64,000 bases of DNA from Mesorhizobium loti. GTDB taxonomy: Bacteria > Pseudomonadota > Alphaproteobacteria > Rhizobiales > Rhizobiaceae. The position numbers were made by a program, and so were the translations under genes. Positions 1 through 8,732 of the stretch are shown here, in pieces. The notes under the pieces are model-generated. The model did no database searches. It was given only the letters and a program-made list of their open reading frames with translations, and was not told the origin of the DNA. The stretch covers positions 5,495,501 through 5,559,500 of the forward strand of contig NZ_CP033334.1 of assembly GCF_013170705.1 (NCBI RefSeq). The letters are read 5' to 3'. Every line of letters begins with the position of its first letter. Within the stretch, counting starts at the first letter, position 1.

Positions 1-467
1 GTCAGTTCCGGCCAGGAGATGATGAGCACGCCAATGAGGCCGACGGCGACAGCGCTCCAGCGATAGACACGGATAGTCTCGCCGAGGAAGACCGAAGAGA
101 ACACCACGACCAGCAGCGGCTGCGCATAGTTCAGGGTGATCGCCTCCGGCAGCGGCAACCGGGTGAGCGCGAAAAAGCCAAGTCCCATGGCACCGACGCC
201 GACGACGCCGCGCGCGACGTGGTTGAAGGGACGTTTGGTGACGAATGCCGTCGCCAGATGCCCTTTCAATGCCAAGAAGGCAATGATCGGGAAGATGGCG
301 AAGAAGGAGCGGAAGAACACGATCTGCCCGGCCGGCACGTCGCCGGCCGCCTTGATACAGGTTTGCATGCCGACAAAAACCGCCACCGAGACGATCTTGA
401 GCGCGATGCCCCTCAGCGTACCGTGGCCGCCCGTCGTTCCTGGTTCCGCCCCCGCCCCTGATGTCAC
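1..467 (-). CDS. DMT-superfamily transporter (EamA domain), 3' part outside window
   Basis: About 155 N-terminal codons of an inner-membrane EamA/DMT permease are visible; the rest lies beyond the window edge. The reading has hydrophobic helices around a first EamA repeat, with a typical stretch (LPLPEAITLNYAQPLL, then VFLGE) near residues 105-135. The start chosen is a GTG that overlaps the stop of the upstream molybdenum hydroxylase gene as GTGA, which suggests translational coupling. An ATG about 30 codons further in would remove the first helix and is less likely. Substrate cannot be told; family members export metabolites or amino acids. Confidence 0.8.
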   Translation of the reverse strand, partial: MTSGAGAEPGTTGGHGTLRGIALKIVSVAVFVGMQTCIKAAGDVPAGQIVFFRSFFAIFPIIAFLALKGHLATAFVTKRPFNHVARGVVGVGAMGLGFFALTRLPLPEAITLNYAQPLLVVVFSSVFLGETIRVYRWSAVAVGLIGVLIISWPEL

Positions 468-2770
468 GTTGGCGATGCACCCCTGATCGCGGCCCAGATA
501 CGCGCCGGCGTCGCCGGCATCTCGATATGCCGGATGCCGTACGCACGCCACAGCGCGTCGGTCACCGCGTTGAGCGCGGCCGGCGTCGAACCGATCGTGC
601 CGGCCTCGCCCGCGCCCTTGATGCCCAGCGCATTGGTGGTCGACGGCACGTTGCGGGTCTCGAAATAGAAGAACGGAAAATTGTCGGCGCGCGGCATGGC
701 GTAGTCCATGAAGCTCGCCGTCAGCAACTGTCCGTCCTCGCCATAGATGGTTTCCTCGGTCAGCGCCTGGCCGATGCCTTGCACGACGCCGCCATGGACC
801 TGGCCGGCGAGCAGGATCGGATTCACGGTAACACCGAAATCGTCGACGATCGTATAACGCACGATGTCGGTCGTGCCGGTGTCGGGGTCGATCTCGACCT
901 CGCAGATATGGGTGCCGTTCGGATAGGTGCACTCGTCCTGGACGAACTCGCCGAAACCCTTGAGATCATCAGGGTTTTTCGCGGCCTTGGCGATGCTGGA
1001 AAAATCGATCGCGCGGTCGGTACCGACGATGCGGGCAACCCCATCGGCCAGTTCGATATCGCCGGCCGAGGCTTCCAGCTCGTCGGCCGCGATGCGCTTG
1101 ATCTTGTTGGCAAGGTCCTCGCCCGCGCGGGAAGCCGATACACCTCCCAATGGAATGGACCGAGAGCCGCCGGTACCGCCGCCCGACTTCAATTCGTCGG
1201 TGTCGCCCTGGCGGACATGGATCTTGTCGATGTCGAGATTGAGCTTTTCCGACAGGAACTGTGCATAGGCGGTGGCATGCCCTTGGCCGTTCGTCTGGGT
1301 GCCGATCTTGAGCGTCACCGTGCCGTCGCCGTTGAGTTCGACAAAGGCGGGTTCGGAGCCCGGGAAGGCGCAAGCCTCGATATAGGTCGCCATGCCGATG
1401 CCGCGGATCTTGCCGGCGCTCTTCGACTGCTCCAGCCGCTGCGCAAACGTCTTCCAACCGGACCGTTCGATGGCGCGGTCCATATGGCCTTCGAATTCAC
1501 CATTGTCGTACAGGCGGCCGGTCTGCGTGCGATAAGGGAATTGCTCGGGTCGGATGAAGTTGCGGCGGCGGATTTCGTCGACAGGCAGGCCGAGATCATG
1601 GGCGCAGGCATCGACCAGCTTTTCCAGCAAGAACGCCGCTTCGGGCCGGCCGGCGCCGCGATAGGCGTCGACCGGGCAGGTGTTGGTGTAGAGACCGGTC
1701 ACCGAAACATCGAGCGCCTGGATGTCATAGACGCCGGTCGACATGGTGACGCCGATATAGGGGATGAACGGGCCGTATTGCGAGACATAGGCGCCGATAT
1801 TGGCGAGCAGCGCGACCTTCATGCCGAGGAAGCGGCCATCCTTGTCCATGGCCATTTCAGCCGTAACGGCGTTGTCGCGGCCTTGCGCGTCGGTGAGGAA
1901 ATGTTCGGTACGGTCGCAGGCCCATTTCACCGGGCGGCCGAGCCGCTTAGCGGCCTCGAGCACCAACGGATATTCCCGGTAGACGAAGCTCTTCGGCCCG
2001 AACCCGCCGCCGACATCGGGCGTGATGACGCGCAGCCGGTCCTTCTTGATCTTGAACAGGCTCGCCAGGATGTACTGCATGGAATGCACGCCCTGCGACC
2101 CGGTGGTCAGCACAAGGCGGTTTTCCTCGACATTCCATTCGCCTATCGCCGAGCGCGGCTCCATATAGTTGCAGACCAGCCGGTTGTTGACGAATTCGAT
2201 GCGGGTGACATGAGCCGCCTTGGCGAAGGCCGCCTTCGTCTTCGCGCTGTCGCCCATGTGGTAGGTGAAGGCACGGTTGGAACCGAGTTCCGGCCAGACC
2301 AGCGGCGTGCCTTCGGCAAGTGCCGTCGCCGTGCCGGAAGCGGCGTCCTCGCCGTCGTAGTCGACATCGATCAGTTCGGCGGCGTCCTGCGCCAGGGCAC
2401 GGCTGTCGGCGACCACAAAAGCAACGGCATCGCCGACATAGTTGACGCGGTCCCGGCACAGGATCGGAATGTCGCGCGTCGGCGCCTTGGTGCCGTCCGG
2501 CTGTGCCTGCATGACACCGGACTTGAGATCGCCAAGATGAGCGAGATCCTTGCCAGTCAGCACCAGATGGACGCCGGGTGCTTGCTTAGCCGCTTCCGTC
2601 GAGCCGATTCTGAAGCTTGCCTTGGCGACCGGCGATCGCAGGACATAGCCATGCAAGACGCCGGCCGGCTTGATATCATCAGTATAGCGGCCCTGTCCCT
2701 GGATGAATGCCGCATCCTCGCGCCGCAGCACGGAAGCGCCCATGCCGAATTTCGGTGTGACGACGGTCAT
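464..2770 (-). CDS. Xanthine dehydrogenase/CoxL-family molybdopterin-binding subunit
   Basis: A 768-residue large subunit of the molybdenum hydroxylase family. Visible marks are the N-terminal aldehyde oxidase a/b hammerhead region, VGGGFG near residue 253 (molybdopterin contact), AYRGAGR near residue 367, and the C-terminal GEAGT segment near residue 722 that holds the catalytic glutamate. AYRGAGR is the form II type, as opposed to AYRCSFR of true CO dehydrogenase (form I), so CO oxidation is doubtful and the substrate (aldehyde or N-heterocycle) is unknown. The usual FAD (medium) and 2Fe-2S (small) subunit genes are not adjacent: pepN lies divergently upstream and an EamA transporter follows in the same operon. 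Confidence 0.9.
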   Translation of the reverse strand: MTVVTPKFGMGASVLRREDAAFIQGQGRYTDDIKPAGVLHGYVLRSPVAKASFRIGSTEAAKQAPGVHLVLTGKDLAHLGDLKSGVMQAQPDGTKAPTRDIPILCRDRVNYVGDAVAFVVADSRALAQDAAELIDVDYDGEDAASGTATALAEGTPLVWPELGSNRAFTYHMGDSAKTKAAFAKAAHVTRIEFVNNRLVCNYMEPRSAIGEWNVEENRLVLTTGSQGVHSMQYILASLFKIKKDRLRVITPDVGGGFGPKSFVYREYPLVLEAAKRLGRPVKWACDRTEHFLTDAQGRDNAVTAEMAMDKDGRFLGMKVALLANIGAYVSQYGPFIPYIGVTMSTGVYDIQALDVSVTGLYTNTCPVDAYRGAGRPEAAFLLEKLVDACAHDLGLPVDEIRRRNFIRPEQFPYRTQTGRLYDNGEFEGHMDRAIERSGWKTFAQRLEQSKSAGKIRGIGMATYIEACAFPGSEPAFVELNGDGTVTLKIGTQTNGQGHATAYAQFLSEKLNLDIDKIHVRQGDTDELKSGGGTGGSRSIPLGGVSASRAGEDLANKIKRIAADELEASAGDIELADGVARIVGTDRAIDFSSIAKAAKNPDDLKGFGEFVQDECTYPNGTHICEVEIDPDTGTTDIVRYTIVDDFGVTVNPILLAGQVHGGVVQGIGQALTEETIYGEDGQLLTASFMDYAMPRADNFPFFYFETRNVPSTTNALGIKGAGEAGTIGSTPAALNAVTDALWRAYGIRHIEMPATPARIWAAIRGASPT

Positions 2771-2923
2771 GGGTGCCTCGTGACGATGTGGAGAATGAAC
2801 GCCTGAAATAGGCGTCGGTTGAGTTTTGTCGAGGGATCGTTTCGTGTAAAGAGCGCGGACTTCAAATTTCTTGGACAGCGGGAACTGTCCGCTTCCAACG
2901 CAATCGACAGGAAAAACAACGGA

Positions 2924-5569
2924 ATGCGCACGGACACCGGCCAGGTCTTCAAGCTCGAAGACTATCGCCCCAACGACTATCTCATTCCGCAGACCAACCT
3001 CACCTTCCGCCTTGCGCCCGAGGCCACGATCGTCACCGCAACGCTGACGCTCGAACGTCGTGACGGCGTGTCCGCGGCGGCGCCATTGGTGCTCGACGGC
3101 GACGGGCTGATCCTCAAGCGCATCGAGATCAACGGCAAGCTGGCAAGACCGGCGGACCTGCTGGTGACACCTGACCAACTCACCATTCTCAAACCGCCGG
3201 CCACGCGCCGCTTCCATCTGCTCATCGAAACCGAACTGGCGCCGGCTGGCAACGAAGCCCTGATGGGTCTCTATCGCTCGAACAACGTCTATTGCACGCA
3301 ATGCGAGGCCGAGGGCTTCCGCCGCATCACCTACTTCCTGGATCGGCCCGATATCCTGTCCGTCTACACCGTGCGGATCGAGGCTCTGCGCGACGAGGCA
3401 GCACTGCTCCTTTCCAACGGCAATCCGGTCGACAAGGGCGATCTCGGCGACGGCTGGCACTATGCCGAATGGCACGACCCCTTCCCCAAGCCGTCCTATC
3501 TGTTCGCGCTGGTGGCCGGCAATCTCGGCCAGGTCGCCGACAGTTTTGTCACCACGTCCGGTCGAGAGGTCGAACTCGGCATCTATGTCGAGCCCGGCAA
3601 GGAGAAGCTCGCCGGCTACGCGATGGACGCGCTGAAGCGGTCGATGCGATGGGACGAGGAGGCATTCGGTCGCGAATACGACCTCGACGTCTTCAACATC
3701 GTCGCCGTGTCCGACTTCAACATGGGCGCGATGGAGAACAAGGGCCTCAACATCTTCAACGACAAATATGTGCTGGCCGATCAGGAGACCGCGACGGACG
3801 CCGATTTCGCCAATATCGAGGCGATCATCGCGCATGAATATTTCCACAATTGGACAGGCAACAGAATCACTTGCCGAGACTGGTTCCAGCTTTGCCTGAA
3901 GGAAGGGCTGACGGTTTTCCGCGACCACGAATTCTCCGCCGACCAGCGCTCGCGCGCGGTCAAGCGCATCGCCGAAGTGCGCACGCTGCGCGCCCACCAG
4001 TTTCCCGAGGACCAGGGTCCGCTGGCGCATCCGGTGCGGCCGCGCCGCTACCGCGAGATCAACAATTTCTACACGGCGACCGTTTACGAAAAGGGGTCCG
4101 AAGTGGTGCGCATGATCCGCACCATCCTCGGGACGGAAGCCTTTCGCGCCGGCATGGACCTCTATTTCGAGCGGCATGACGGCGAAGCGGCCACGATCGA
4201 GGATTTCATCAAGGTGTTCGAGGATGCGTCGGGCCGCGACCTGTCGCAGTTCGCGCTCTGGTACCATCAGGCGGGCACGCCCAATCTGACGATCAGTACG
4301 ACGCACAATCCGGCCGCGCGGGAGTTCACGCTCGAGATCGAGCAGTCGGTGCCGCCCACACCCTCCGAAAGCCGCAAGCGGCTGATGCATATACCGCTCG
4401 CCTTTGGCCTGATCGGCGCTGGCGGCAAGCCTGTGGCGTATAGCGGAGTCGAGGGCGCCAGCGTCGAGGATGGCGTCATCCATGTCCGCAAGCGCCGCCA
4501 CATGGTGCGCTTTTCAGGCGTTGCCGAACGTCCGGCCGTGTCGCTCAACCGCGGCTTTTCGGCGCCGGTGACGCTGTCTGTCGAGCAGAAGGCCGACGAT
4601 CAGTTCTTCCTTGCACGCCATGACAGTGACGCCTTCTCGCGCTGGCAAGCCTTCAATACGCTCCTCACCGATGCGCTGATCGCCGCTTTCCGCGAGATCC
4701 TTGGCGGCAAGCAGCCCGACTTCACGCCCCGGCTGACCGAGCTTGCCGGCCGCATCGCCGCCAACGAGGCACTTGAGCCCGCCTACCGGGCGCTGGCGCT
4801 GTCGCTGCCTGGCGATGCCGACATCGCCCGCGACATCGGCAAGAACATCGATCCCGACGCCATCCACACGGCTCGACAGGCTCTTGCGCTGGCGATCGCC
4901 AGGGCGAACCGGGAACCCTTCGCGCAACTGTATGATCGCCTCGCGGACACGGCCGCGTTCAGCCCGGATGCGACAAGCGCCGGACGCCGCGCCCTGCGCA
5001 ACGTCCTTTTGGACTATCTCTCGCTGCTGCCGGGCGGCGCGGCACTTGCCGCCGGACATTTCCAGTCCGCCACCAACATGACCGATCGGGCGGCCGCGCT
5101 TGCCGTGCTCGCGCATCGTCACCATGGTTCGCCGGAGACAAACAAAGCGCTGGCGGCTTTCGAAAAGACCTATGCGTCCGACCCGCTGGTCATGGACAAA
5201 TGGTTCCAGATCCAGGCCAGCGTACCGGGGCCGCAGGCTGTCGACACAGTTCGCGCCCTGACTGCTCACGCAGGCTTCTCGATGGCAAACCCTAACCGGG
5301 TACGCTCGCTGATCGGCACTTTCTCCAGCGCAAACCAAACCGGCTTCCATCGCCCCGACGGCGAAGGCTACCGGTTCTTCGCGCAAACGGTGCTCGAGGT
5401 CGAAAAGCGCAATCCGCAAGTGGCGGCAAGGCTGGCGACGGCACTGAGGTCATGGCGTTCGCTCGAACCGGGCCGGCAGGCCAAGGCCAGGGAAGCCCTG
5501 CTTTCGATCGCCAATGCCGAAAACCTGTCGGCGGATCTGCGCGATATTGTCGAGCGCACGCTGGCCTAG
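2924..5569 (+). CDS. pepN: Aminopeptidase N (M1 family)
   Basis: An 881-residue zinc aminopeptidase, close to the 870 of E. coli PepN, releasing N-terminal residues from peptides in the cytoplasm. The substrate motif GAMEN is at residues 268-272 and the zinc motif HEYFH at 304-308 with the third ligand Glu327 (KEGLTVF). The C-terminal part matches the DUF3458 helical domains of the PepN subfamily. The ATG chosen gives the family N-terminus (MRTDTGQVFKLEDY); the frame stays open 35 codons further upstream, but that would lengthen the protein without homology. It is divergent from the molybdenum hydroxylase gene and ends at a hairpin. Confidence 0.95.
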   Translation: MRTDTGQVFKLEDYRPNDYLIPQTNLTFRLAPEATIVTATLTLERRDGVSAAAPLVLDGDGLILKRIEINGKLARPADLLVTPDQLTILKPPATRRFHLLIETELAPAGNEALMGLYRSNNVYCTQCEAEGFRRITYFLDRPDILSVYTVRIEALRDEAALLLSNGNPVDKGDLGDGWHYAEWHDPFPKPSYLFALVAGNLGQVADSFVTTSGREVELGIYVEPGKEKLAGYAMDALKRSMRWDEEAFGREYDLDVFNIVAVSDFNMGAMENKGLNIFNDKYVLADQETATDADFANIEAIIAHEYFHNWTGNRITCRDWFQLCLKEGLTVFRDHEFSADQRSRAVKRIAEVRTLRAHQFPEDQGPLAHPVRPRRYREINNFYTATVYEKGSEVVRMIRTILGTEAFRAGMDLYFERHDGEAATIEDFIKVFEDASGRDLSQFALWYHQAGTPNLTISTTHNPAAREFTLEIEQSVPPTPSESRKRLMHIPLAFGLIGAGGKPVAYSGVEGASVEDGVIHVRKRRHMVRFSGVAERPAVSLNRGFSAPVTLSVEQKADDQFFLARHDSDAFSRWQAFNTLLTDALIAAFREILGGKQPDFTPRLTELAGRIAANEALEPAYRALALSLPGDADIARDIGKNIDPDAIHTARQALALAIARANREPFAQLYDRLADTAAFSPDATSAGRRALRNVLLDYLSLLPGGAALAAGHFQSATNMTDRAAALAVLAHRHHGSPETNKALAAFEKTYASDPLVMDKWFQIQASVPGPQAVDTVRALTAHAGFSMANPNRVRSLIGTFSSANQTGFHRPDGEGYRFFAQTVLEVEKRNPQVAARLATALRSWRSLEPGRQAKAREALLSIANAENLSADLRDIVERTLA

Positions 5570-5573
5570 ATTC

Positions 5574-5606
5574 CCTCGGCCTTCTCCCGAGCGGGAGGGG
5601 CCGAGG
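5574..5606 (+). terminator. Hairpin terminator after pepN
   Basis: A stem of about 13 pairs (CCTCGGCC and CTCCC arms, one bulged T, loop GAGC) begins four bases after the pepN stop. A T-rich stretch follows only some 30-50 bases later, so this is a good hairpin but not a textbook intrinsic terminator. Confidence 0.55.
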
Positions 5607-5765
5607 CACGGGCGCCTCCAAAACCGATTATTTTAGTCGATTTTTAATCTTTTTTCGCCGGACCACTGGACAAGGCGAATCACCTTTGATTCTTTACTGA
5701 CGATTCGGAAGTGCGGCGTTTGCCGGATCACAAAGCAGCATAGGCAAATTCGGGGAGTGCCATTT

Positions 5766-8087
5766 ATGGCGAAGGCGGACGCGTGGGGCGCGCCCGGTGG
5801 GATGGCTTTTGCGCGTCGCGAGACGCGCGGCGACGGCCTTGCCGGGAATACGCGGCTCATCGCCGAACCGGCCTACAAGCGGCTTCTGGCCGCCGAACCG
5901 CTGCTGCGCCGGTCGATACCGGCCCTCATCATCATCTTCCTGCTCGTCATCGCGGCGCTGCGCATGCTGTCGCTGATGAACGAGCGCGACGACGTCGAGC
6001 GTGATGCCAAGGCGATCCTGACACTGGCGGCGGGTCAGCTGGCCAGTTCGCTTGCCACCACCTCGGACACCCTGCCCGGCGCCATCCAGGACTTGCTGGA
6101 GACCACCAGCCGTCAGGGCGCAATGGGCCGCAGCCATGTGCTCGTCATCACCGACACCGCCTTCAAGATCACCGCGGTGACACCGCGCTCGGTCCCCTGG
6201 CAAGGGCATTCGCTCGACGGCCTCGTCCAAGGCGGCCAGCCCCTGTTCATGTTCGGCGACCGCGCCGGCGTCATGGAGGTCAATATCGGCGGCCAGGACT
6301 GGTATGCCGCGGTCAGCGTCGCCAAGGACCGGAAGGGAGCAGCGGCGGCTCTGGTGCCGCAGGAAGCGGTCTTCGACACATGGCGCAAGACCGTCTCGCT
6401 CAACGTCACCCTGTTCGTGCTGACGGCCGGCGTACTGATCATCATCCTCTATGCCTATTTCGGGCAGGCGTCGCGCGCGCAGTCCGCCGACCGCATCTAC
6501 CTCGAAGCGCACCAGCGCATCGACATGGCGCTGGTGCGCGGCCGCTGCGGCCTGTGGGACTGGGACATGGTGCGCGGCAAGATGTACTGGTCGCGCTCGA
6601 TGTACGACATGCTGGGCTACGAGCCGTGCGAGACGATGCTGTCCTTCGGAGAGGTCGACGAGATCATCCATCCCGAGGACGGCGACCTGTTCGAACTCGC
6701 CAACAGAATTGTCGCCCGCGAGATCGACCACATCGACCAGGTGTTCCGGATGCGGCATGCCGATGGCCAATGGGTGTGGATGCGCGCTCGCGCACAGGTC
6801 ATGGATCCGGAAGCACCGGAAATCCAGCTGATCGGCATTGCCGTCGACGTCACCGAGCAGCGCCATCTGGCACTGCGGTCCGAGGCGGCCGACCTTCGCC
6901 TCAGGACCGCGATCGAGAACATCAACGAATCCTTCGTGCTGTGGGATTCGACGCAGCGGCTGATCATGTGCAACTCCAAGTACCAGCAGGACAACGGGCT
7001 CTCGGATCGCGACGTAATGCCAGGCGTGACGCGCGCTTCCCTGGAAGAGCGGATGCTGGCTTTTGCTTCCGAGCGCAGGCTCGCCAACACCAATGGTCCA
7101 CAAGGCGGCGCCACTTTCGAGCGGCAGTTGTCAGACGGCCGCTGGCTGCAGGTCAACGAACTCAAGACCAGGGATGGCGGCATCGTCTCTGTCGGCTCCG
7201 ACATCACCCAGATCAAGCTGCATCAGGAGAAGCTGGTCGACAGCGAACGCCGGCTGATGGCGACGATCCATGATCTCAGCCTCGCCCGCCGGGCCGAGGA
7301 GGAACGGTCTCGTGAACTGGTCGACCTCAACCGCAAATACATGAAGGAAACCGAGCGCGCCGAAGCGGCGAACCGGGCCAAATCCGAATTCCTGGCCAAC
7401 ATGTCGCATGAATTGCGTACACCGCTGAACGCCATCATCGGCTTCTCCGAATTGATGGAACAGGGGCTGTTCGGCCCGCTGGGGTCGGAGCGCTACGAAG
7501 AGTACGCCACCGACATCAACAGCAGCGGCAAATATCTGCTCGGCGTCATCAACGATATTCTCGACATGTCCAAGATCGAAGCCGGCCAGTTCTCGCTGGA
7601 CCAGGAACAGATCGACCTCGGCCCGTTGATCAGCGAGACGGTGCGCGTCGTCTCGCTGCAGGCCGCGCAAAAGGCGATCACCGTGGAAACACGCATCGCC
7701 GACGCGCTGACCTTGTTCGCCGACCGCCGCGCGATCAAGCAGATCGTCATCAACCTCCTGTCCAACGCGGTGAAGTTCACCGGCCAGGGCGGCCACATAT
7801 CGGTCAGGGCCCGCAACACATCGGGAGCCCTGGTGCTGACCATCGAGGACAATGGCTGCGGCATCCCGAAGGAGGCGCTCGGCAAGCTCGGGCGGCCCTT
7901 CGAACAGGTGCAGAACCAGTTTTCCAAGAACCATGCCGGATCAGGCCTTGGCCTCGCCATCTCGCGCTCGCTGGCCGAGCTCCAGGGCGGCGCGCTGAAG
8001 ATCCGTTCGACCGAAGGTGTCGGCACGATTGTGTCGGTGCGCATTCCGGTGAAGAAGGCGCCGGCGGCGGTGAAAGCCGCGGCTTGA
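5766..8087 (+). CDS. pleC: PAS-domain membrane sensor histidine kinase, PleC type
   Basis: A 773-residue inner-membrane kinase. Two membrane segments (about residues 51-70 and 215-236) frame a periplasmic sensor region. Then come a PAS fold (about 255-375), a second PAS (about 378-495), a HisKA domain with phospho-acceptor His548 in SHELRTPLN, and an HATPase domain with N, G1 (DNGCGIP) and G2 (GSGLGLAIS) boxes. The HisKA sequence (FLANMSHELRTPLNAIIGFS) is the PleC/DivJ type. Established: PleC dephosphorylates DivK and so controls CtrA activity and polar development. Its place beside glnE and the degP/ccm block matches PleC of Sinorhizobium. The ATG is preferred over a GTG nine bases upstream because GGGGAG sits at a good distance. 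Confidence 0.78.
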   Translation: MAKADAWGAPGGMAFARRETRGDGLAGNTRLIAEPAYKRLLAAEPLLRRSIPALIIIFLLVIAALRMLSLMNERDDVERDAKAILTLAAGQLASSLATTSDTLPGAIQDLLETTSRQGAMGRSHVLVITDTAFKITAVTPRSVPWQGHSLDGLVQGGQPLFMFGDRAGVMEVNIGGQDWYAAVSVAKDRKGAAAALVPQEAVFDTWRKTVSLNVTLFVLTAGVLIIILYAYFGQASRAQSADRIYLEAHQRIDMALVRGRCGLWDWDMVRGKMYWSRSMYDMLGYEPCETMLSFGEVDEIIHPEDGDLFELANRIVAREIDHIDQVFRMRHADGQWVWMRARAQVMDPEAPEIQLIGIAVDVTEQRHLALRSEAADLRLRTAIENINESFVLWDSTQRLIMCNSKYQQDNGLSDRDVMPGVTRASLEERMLAFASERRLANTNGPQGGATFERQLSDGRWLQVNELKTRDGGIVSVGSDITQIKLHQEKLVDSERRLMATIHDLSLARRAEEERSRELVDLNRKYMKETERAEAANRAKSEFLANMSHELRTPLNAIIGFSELMEQGLFGPLGSERYEEYATDINSSGKYLLGVINDILDMSKIEAGQFSLDQEQIDLGPLISETVRVVSLQAAQKAITVETRIADALTLFADRRAIKQIVINLLSNAVKFTGQGGHISVRARNTSGALVLTIEDNGCGIPKEALGKLGRPFEQVQNQFSKNHAGSGLGLAISRSLAELQGGALKIRSTEGVGTIVSVRIPVKKAPAAVKAAA

Positions 8088-8092
8088 AGCAG

Positions 8093-8121
8093 CAGGCTCC
8101 GAGCGATGCCGCTGGAGCCTG
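8093..8121. terminator. Hairpin between convergent pleC and EF-hand genes
   Basis: CAGGCTCC pairs perfectly with GGAGCCTG, and the inner AGCG/CGCT arms extend the stem to 12 pairs with loop ATGC and one bulged G. It lies in the 46-base gap between two convergent stop codons, so it can end transcription from both sides. No clear T-run follows. Confidence 0.55.
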
Positions 8122-8133
8122 GATCAAGCGATC

Positions 8134-8598
8134 TTATCGGACGCTGTCGTCGTCATCCGATTGCCGACCAAAGCGCCCGCCCTTCGGCAGCTCGCTCTTC
8201 TCGATCTTGCCGTCATTGTTCTTGTCGAGCATGGCGAACACTTTCTTCTCTCGACCGGTGATGTCATCCGTGGTCAGCGTGCCGTCGCCCCTGGTGTCGT
8301 AGCGGGCGATGATGCGCCTGGCCATGCGCTCGAAGCGCGCCTTCTCCAGCGCGTCGGCCAGTTGGGCGACGGTCAGCTTGCCGCCATTGGCGGCAACGAG
8401 CTTCTTCAGCCGCACGTTCATGGCGTCGGAGAACTGGTCGAAGGTGATGGCGCCGTCTGAGTCGCTCATCGCCTTGTCGAGGCGGGCCATCATGCTGTCG
8501 CGCATTTTCGCGCTGGCATTGTTTTCGGCGTAGGCTGTGGTGCCGACGGCGCCGGCAAGTGCCGCGAAGGCAAGGGCAAGCTTGGTTGACTTTCTCAT
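8134..8598 (-). CDS. Exported EF-hand calcium-binding protein
   Basis: A 154-residue protein with a signal peptide (MRKSTKLALAFAALAG, probable cut after AYA) and EF-hand loops. The best is DKNNDGKIEKSE near residues 127-138, with every calcium-ligand position filled. A second, DTRGDGTLTTDD, lies just before it, and a weaker one starts at SDSDGAITF near residue 46. The protein should be periplasmic and bind Ca2+. The start is set by AGGAG seven to eleven bases upstream; the frame remains open further upstream. It follows glnE on the same strand but a repeat hairpin separates the two. Function beyond calcium binding is unknown. Confidence 0.85.
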   Translation of the reverse strand: MRKSTKLALAFAALAGAVGTTAYAENNASAKMRDSMMARLDKAMSDSDGAITFDQFSDAMNVRLKKLVAANGGKLTVAQLADALEKARFERMARRIIARYDTRGDGTLTTDDITGREKKVFAMLDKNNDGKIEKSELPKGGRFGRQSDDDDSVR

Positions 8599-8679
8599 GG
8601 TCTTCTCCTGTTGCATCGTCACCCCCGATGCGAGAGCGGCGGATCTTCGATCCTGTTGCCGCTCCATCTCTTTGTTCGA

Positions 8680-8719
8680 GCATCGGATCTTCCCAAACCG
8701 GTCTTTTTGGGTCCGATGC
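8680..8719. repeat. Palindromic repeat hairpin (CCCAAA/TTTGGG core)
   Basis: Outer arms GCATCGGA and TCCGATGC pair over eight bases, inner arms CCCAAA and TTTGGG over six, with an unpaired TCTT on the left side. It follows the glnE stop (minus strand) and probably acts at its 3' end. The CCCAAAccG...TTTTGGG core is shared with the two copies near 20.1 kb. Confidence 0.6.
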
Positions 8720-8732
8720 TTCGACGGCTACT

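Noticed and set aside
461..2806. Long open frame on the plus strand opposite the molybdenum hydroxylase gene
   Set aside because: Arg/Asp/Gly-rich composition with no motif; it mirrors a confidently identified gene on the other strand, as is common in high-G+C DNA.
2771..4501. Apparent upstream extension of the molybdenum hydroxylase frame across pepN
   Set aside because: The added sequence is antisense to the conserved pepN zinc-site region and has no homology pattern; the family start is at 2770.
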